Assembly: GCA_023433965.1 (NCBI GenBank)
Contig: JAEYTQ010000147.1
Location: forward strand, 1 to 9,121
DNA from: Pseudomonadota bacterium
Lineage (GTDB): Bacteria > Pseudomonadota > Alphaproteobacteria > Rhizobiales > Xanthobacteraceae
DNA length: 9,121 nucleotides
Direction: 5' to 3'
Position numbers and translations under genes: made by a program. This document shows, one piece after another, positions 7,193 to 9,121 of this stretch; positions within the stretch are counted from its first letter, which is position 1, and the number at the start of each line of letters is the position of its first letter. Below the pieces are notes generated by a model. That model was not told where the DNA came from. It was given only the letters and a program-made list of their open reading frames with translations, and ran no database searches.

Positions 7193-7747
7193 ATGATCCG
7201 CTTTCTGCTCGTTCTGGCCATGCTCGCCGGCACGGCAGGCGCCGTGGTCGCCTATGGCGATCCCGACCGGATCGCGCGCGCCGGCCACAAGGTGTCGCAC
7301 ATTTTTCGCACGCAGGCCGCCTCCCCAGCACCGGCCGTGCAGATTCCGCGCGGCCAGGGCGGTGAATTCACGCTGCGCGCGAAGATCAATGGCGTCACCG
7401 CGCCGATGGTGATCGACACCGGCGCGACCTCCGTGGTGCTGACCTGGGAAACCGCGAAGGCAATCGGGCTGCCGCTCGAGATGCTCGAATACGATGTCGA
7501 CCTCGAAACAGCGGGCGGCCACACCAAGGCGGCGCGGCTCACGCTCGATCGTCTCGCCGTCGGCCATCTCGTGGAGAAGTCGGTGCCGGCCCTCGTCGTA
7601 CAGCGCGGTCAGATGAGAACCAATCTGCTCGGCATGAGCTTCCTCGACCGCCTGGAAAGCTGGGGCGTGCGCTCGGACACGCTCATGCTCACCGGTTATC
7701 CCGAACTCCAGCGCAGCCCCCGCCGGTCGCGCACGGCAGTCAACTAA
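7193..7747 (+). CDS. Retropepsin-like clan AA aspartic protease, membrane-anchored (TIGR02281-type)
   Basis: A 184-residue protein with one N-terminal hydrophobic segment (3-21) that should anchor it in the inner membrane with the protease domain in the periplasm, or act as a signal peptide. The single-domain protease fold starts about residue 58. The active-site motif is V-I-D-T-G-A-T-S (73-80) with catalytic D75. The second family motif, N-L-L-G-M-S-F-L (144-151), corresponds to the hydrophobic-hydrophobic-glycine element of retropepsins. One catalytic Asp per chain means it must work as a homodimer. The basic C-terminal tail (P-R-R-S-R, 176-180) is outside the fold. Members of this family are widespread in alphaproteobacteria; the substrate is unknown to me. 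The gene probably shares a transcript with DUF1289 and converges with dusA, whose stop is only 5 bp away. Confidence 0.9.
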   Translation: MIRFLLVLAMLAGTAGAVVAYGDPDRIARAGHKVSHIFRTQAASPAPAVQIPRGQGGEFTLRAKINGVTAPMVIDTGATSVVLTWETAKAIGLPLEMLEYDVDLETAGGHTKAARLTLDRLAVGHLVEKSVPALVVQRGQMRTNLLGMSFLDRLESWGVRSDTLMLTGYPELQRSPRRSRTAVN

Positions 7748-7752
7748 CCGAC

Positions 7753-8754
7753 TTACGCCGCCTCCGCCGGCACGCGGGCGCCGATCCGCGCGATCGCATC
7801 GCGCAGCACCTCAAGACCGGCGTCCGGCTTTAACCCCTGCTCGGCCAGATGACGACGGAAGGCCCGCGCGCCCGGGACGGCGTGAAATGCGCCGACGAAA
7901 TGCCGCGTGATCGCATGCAGCCGCGTGCCGCGCGCAAGCTGCTGATCGATATAGGGCATCATCGCCCCGAGCGCGTCCTGCATGGAGGCGTGCGGCGTCG
8001 CCTCTCCGAAGATGGCGGCATCGACGCCGAGCAGCCGCCACGGCTCCTGATAGGCAGCGCGTCCGAGCATCACGCCATCGACATGAGCCAGATGCGCCTT
8101 GGCCTCGTCGATGCTTCGAATTCCTCCATTGATGATGACGGGCACGCCAGGCATGGCCCGCTTGAGCCGATACACGCGGTCATAGTCGAGCGGCGGAATG
8201 TCGCGGTTTTCCTTCGGCGACAGGCCGTTGAGCCAGGCCTTGCGCGCATGCACGATCAGCGCATCGCAGCCGGAAGCGACCACCGCTCGCGCAAGCTCGT
8301 CGAGCGCAACTTCAGGGTTCTGGTCGTCGATCCCAATGCGGCATTTCACCGTGACGGGAACCGAGACCGCGCGCTTCATCGCCTCGATGCACCTTGCCAC
8401 CAGTTCCGGCTCCGCCATCAGGCAAGCGCCGAAGCGGCCGTCCTTCACGCGATCGGACGGGCAGCCGACATTGAGATTGATCTCGTCATAGCCGAACGCC
8501 TCGCCGATCAGCGCAGCCTGCGTCAGCTCCTGCGGATCCGATCCGCCAAGCTGAAGCGCCACGGGATGCTCGCACAGGTCGAACCCGAGCAGCCGCTGCC
8601 GGTCGCCGTGAATGACGGCGCCGGTCGTCAGCATCTCCGTATAGAGCAGCGCCCGCCGCGTCAGGTGACGATGGAACACCCGGCAATGCCGGTCGGTCCA
8701 GTCCATCATGGGCGCAACCATAAATCTATGCTGCGATGAAATACTACCTAACAT
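7753..8754 (-). CDS. dusA: tRNA-dihydrouridine(20/20a) synthase DusA
   Basis: FMN-dependent enzyme that reduces uridines 20 and 20a in the tRNA D-loop with NADPH. The TIM-barrel part begins V-A-P-M-M-D-W-T-D-R-H-C-R (13-25), the DusA N-terminal signature. The catalytic acid C98 is in N-V-G-C-P-S-D-R-V (95-103); FMN/substrate residues include K137 (V-T-V-K-C-R-I-G), H169-A-R-K (169-172), N-G-G-I (209-212) and G-R-A-A-Y-Q-E-P-W (231-239). The 333-residue length is normal. The first 12 codons are odd: TTA, GGT, AGT, ATT, TCA, AGA and TTT, unlike the G/C-ending codons after them, and no ribosome binding site precedes ATG 8754 or M12 (ATG 8719-8721). The native 5' end seems to have been replaced at codon 12-13, which is where dusA-specific integrative elements insert. 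The domain is intact, so the enzyme should still work if expressed. Confidence 0.97.
   Translation of the reverse strand: MLGSISSQHRFMVAPMMDWTDRHCRVFHRHLTRRALLYTEMLTTGAVIHGDRQRLLGFDLCEHPVALQLGGSDPQELTQAALIGEAFGYDEINLNVGCPSDRVKDGRFGACLMAEPELVARCIEAMKRAVSVPVTVKCRIGIDDQNPEVALDELARAVVASGCDALIVHARKAWLNGLSPKENRDIPPLDYDRVYRLKRAMPGVPVIINGGIRSIDEAKAHLAHVDGVMLGRAAYQEPWRLLGVDAAIFGEATPHASMQDALGAMMPYIDQQLARGTRLHAITRHFVGAFHAVPGARAFRRHLAEQGLKPDAGLEVLRDAIARIGARVPAEAA
8691..8721 (-). other. Candidate attachment site at the dusA 5' end
   Basis: This stretch encodes M-V-A-P-M-M-D-W-T-D (residues 12-21) of DusA. Base composition changes abruptly at its upstream side: 8721-8760 has 13 G/C of 40, while the coding DNA beyond 8715 is the usual high-GC type. 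Published dusA-associated prophages and islands recombine at a short conserved core near the start of dusA. The exact core boundaries cannot be set here because the partner copy is not in the window. Confidence 0.4.
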
Positions 8755-8844
8755 CGATTACACTTGAGATTGTTGTTGAGGCCCGTTGCCACCTTCGCAT
8801 TCCGAGATGCGAGAAACGCAGCAAAACAGACGTTCTGAGGCGAT

Positions 8845-8886
8845 GAGTATCACAATGTAATACTCCAGGCACCTTTGTAATACTCC
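8845..8886. promoter_or_regulatory. Repeated ATACTCC motifs, possible operator and promoter of the small gene
   Basis: The 11-mer TGTAATACTCC occurs exactly twice (8856-8866 and 8876-8886), 20 bp apart, so on nearly the same face of the helix. GAGTAT at 8845-8850 is the reverse complement of ATACTC at 8860-8865, forming an inverted repeat with the first copy. TAATAC in each copy also resembles a -10 element. A further palindrome TCCGC-ACA-GCGGA (8884-8896) follows. The layout, just before a gene with a strong ribosome binding site, suggests binding sites for a dimeric regulator carried by the element. Confidence 0.45.
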
Positions 8887-8910
8887 GCACAGCGGAATTT
8901 AACAGCCAAA

Positions 8911-8916
8911 AGGAGG
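8911..8916 (+). promoter_or_regulatory. Strong ribosome binding site of the small right-edge gene
   Basis: AGGAGG, a full match to the 16S rRNA anti-Shine-Dalgarno core, eight bases before the ATG at 8925. It is the main evidence that the following short reading frame is a real gene. Confidence 0.8.
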
Positions 8917-8924
8917 CTAAGAAG

Positions 8925-9121
8925 ATGACGCATAAGAAAGTAGCGAACGTTGAGTTGCCGGCCGGAAAATTGATCTGCTTCTCCTCGGAGGAGTATTCAG
9001 ACTACTCCTATCTCGGTCATTTTGTTCTGACCCAGGACCTATCCGAGGAACACGTCCGATCCGCGATTGCCAAAGTCGATGAAGCGTGGCTAAGCGAAAG
9101 GAAGAGAGAGAAGCATGGAGG
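8925..9121 (+). CDS. Unrecognised small protein (3' end outside window)
   Basis: The reading frame is open from ATG 8925 to the window end, giving at least 65 residues. I do not recognise the family. The protein starts M-T-H-K-K-V-A-N-V-E-L-P-A-G-K, has an acidic/aromatic middle S-S-E-E-Y-S-D-Y-S-Y-L-G-H (20-32), then an amphipathic helical stretch L-S-E-E-H-V-R-S-A-I-A-K-V-D-E-A-W-L (40-57) and a basic segment S-E-R-K-R-E-K-H (58-65). There is no signal peptide or membrane segment in the visible part, so it is probably cytoplasmic. Codons such as GTA, TTG, AAA, CTA and TAT are more frequent than in the neighbouring genes, in line with acquired DNA. It is divergent from dusA across 170 bp and lies behind a repeat-rich leader. 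Confidence 0.7.
   Translation, partial: MTHKKVANVELPAGKLICFSSEEYSDYSYLGHFVLTQDLSEEHVRSAIAKVDEAWLSERKREKHG

Larger units (their letters stand above)
8722..9121. mobile_element. Probable edge of an integrated element (island or prophage) next to dusA
   Basis: From 8722 to the right end the DNA is less GC-rich than the rest (about one third G/C in 8721-8760, 31 of 60 in 8941-9000). It contains repeated short motifs and an unrecognised small gene with non-native codon choice, and it touches a gene whose 5' end is a known integration target. No integrase, excisionase or second att copy is visible, so an alternative is an ordinary but AT-rich lineage-specific region. Confidence 0.4.

Noticed and set aside
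7849..8739. 296-codon plus-strand open frame opposite dusA
   Set aside because: It is an antisense shadow; the minus strand encodes a complete DusA.

Overview
The window reads as chromosomal DNA of a high-GC alphaproteobacterium, most likely Bradyrhizobium or a close relative (Bradyrhizobiaceae/Rhizobiales). This rests on codon use strongly biased to G/C at third positions, a DivJ/PleC-type cell-cycle kinase, a CtrA-type TTAA-N7-TTAA box, and a DUF1289 gene next to a TIGR02281-type aspartic protease gene. I see no rRNA, tRNA, CRISPR array or transposase.

Left part (1-2734), all on the minus strand: the 5' part of a Tat-exported TRAP-type substrate-binding protein that runs off the left edge; mrp, an iron-sulfur carrier P-loop ATPase with a probable TTG start; and a small VOC-fold (glyoxalase-like) protein whose gene lies 53 bp upstream of mrp. 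A 184-bp divergent intergenic region, holding a perfect 7-bp-arm inverted repeat, separates these from the plus-strand genes.

Middle part (2735-7747), all on the plus strand: a beta-hydroxyacid dehydrogenase (3-hydroxyisobutyrate dehydrogenase family); a perfect 13-bp-arm palindrome; a 12-13 helix sodium/proton-antiporter-like membrane protein of the ion transporter superfamily; and a regulatory stretch with a perfect CtrA-type box in front of a multi-helix sensor histidine kinase with a DivJ/PleC/PdhS-like phosphorylation domain. A four-cysteine DUF1289 protein and a membrane-anchored retropepsin-like protease follow in close succession. The kinase is a plausible member of the DivK/CtrA cell-cycle circuit and may itself be under CtrA control.

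Right part (7748-9121): dusA, a tRNA-dihydrouridine synthase gene, lies on the minus strand and converges with the protease gene, 5 bp apart. At the dusA 5' end the composition drops sharply. The first ~12 codons and the DNA beyond them are AT-rich and use codons that are rare elsewhere in the window. Next come a block of repeated ATACTCC motifs and an unrecognised small gene with a very strong ribosome binding site that runs off the right edge. Because the 5' end of dusA is a known integration site for prophages and genomic islands, I interpret 8722-9121 as the edge of an integrated element that replaced the native start of dusA. No integrase or second att copy is in view, so this remains an inference. 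It is the most interesting part of the window.
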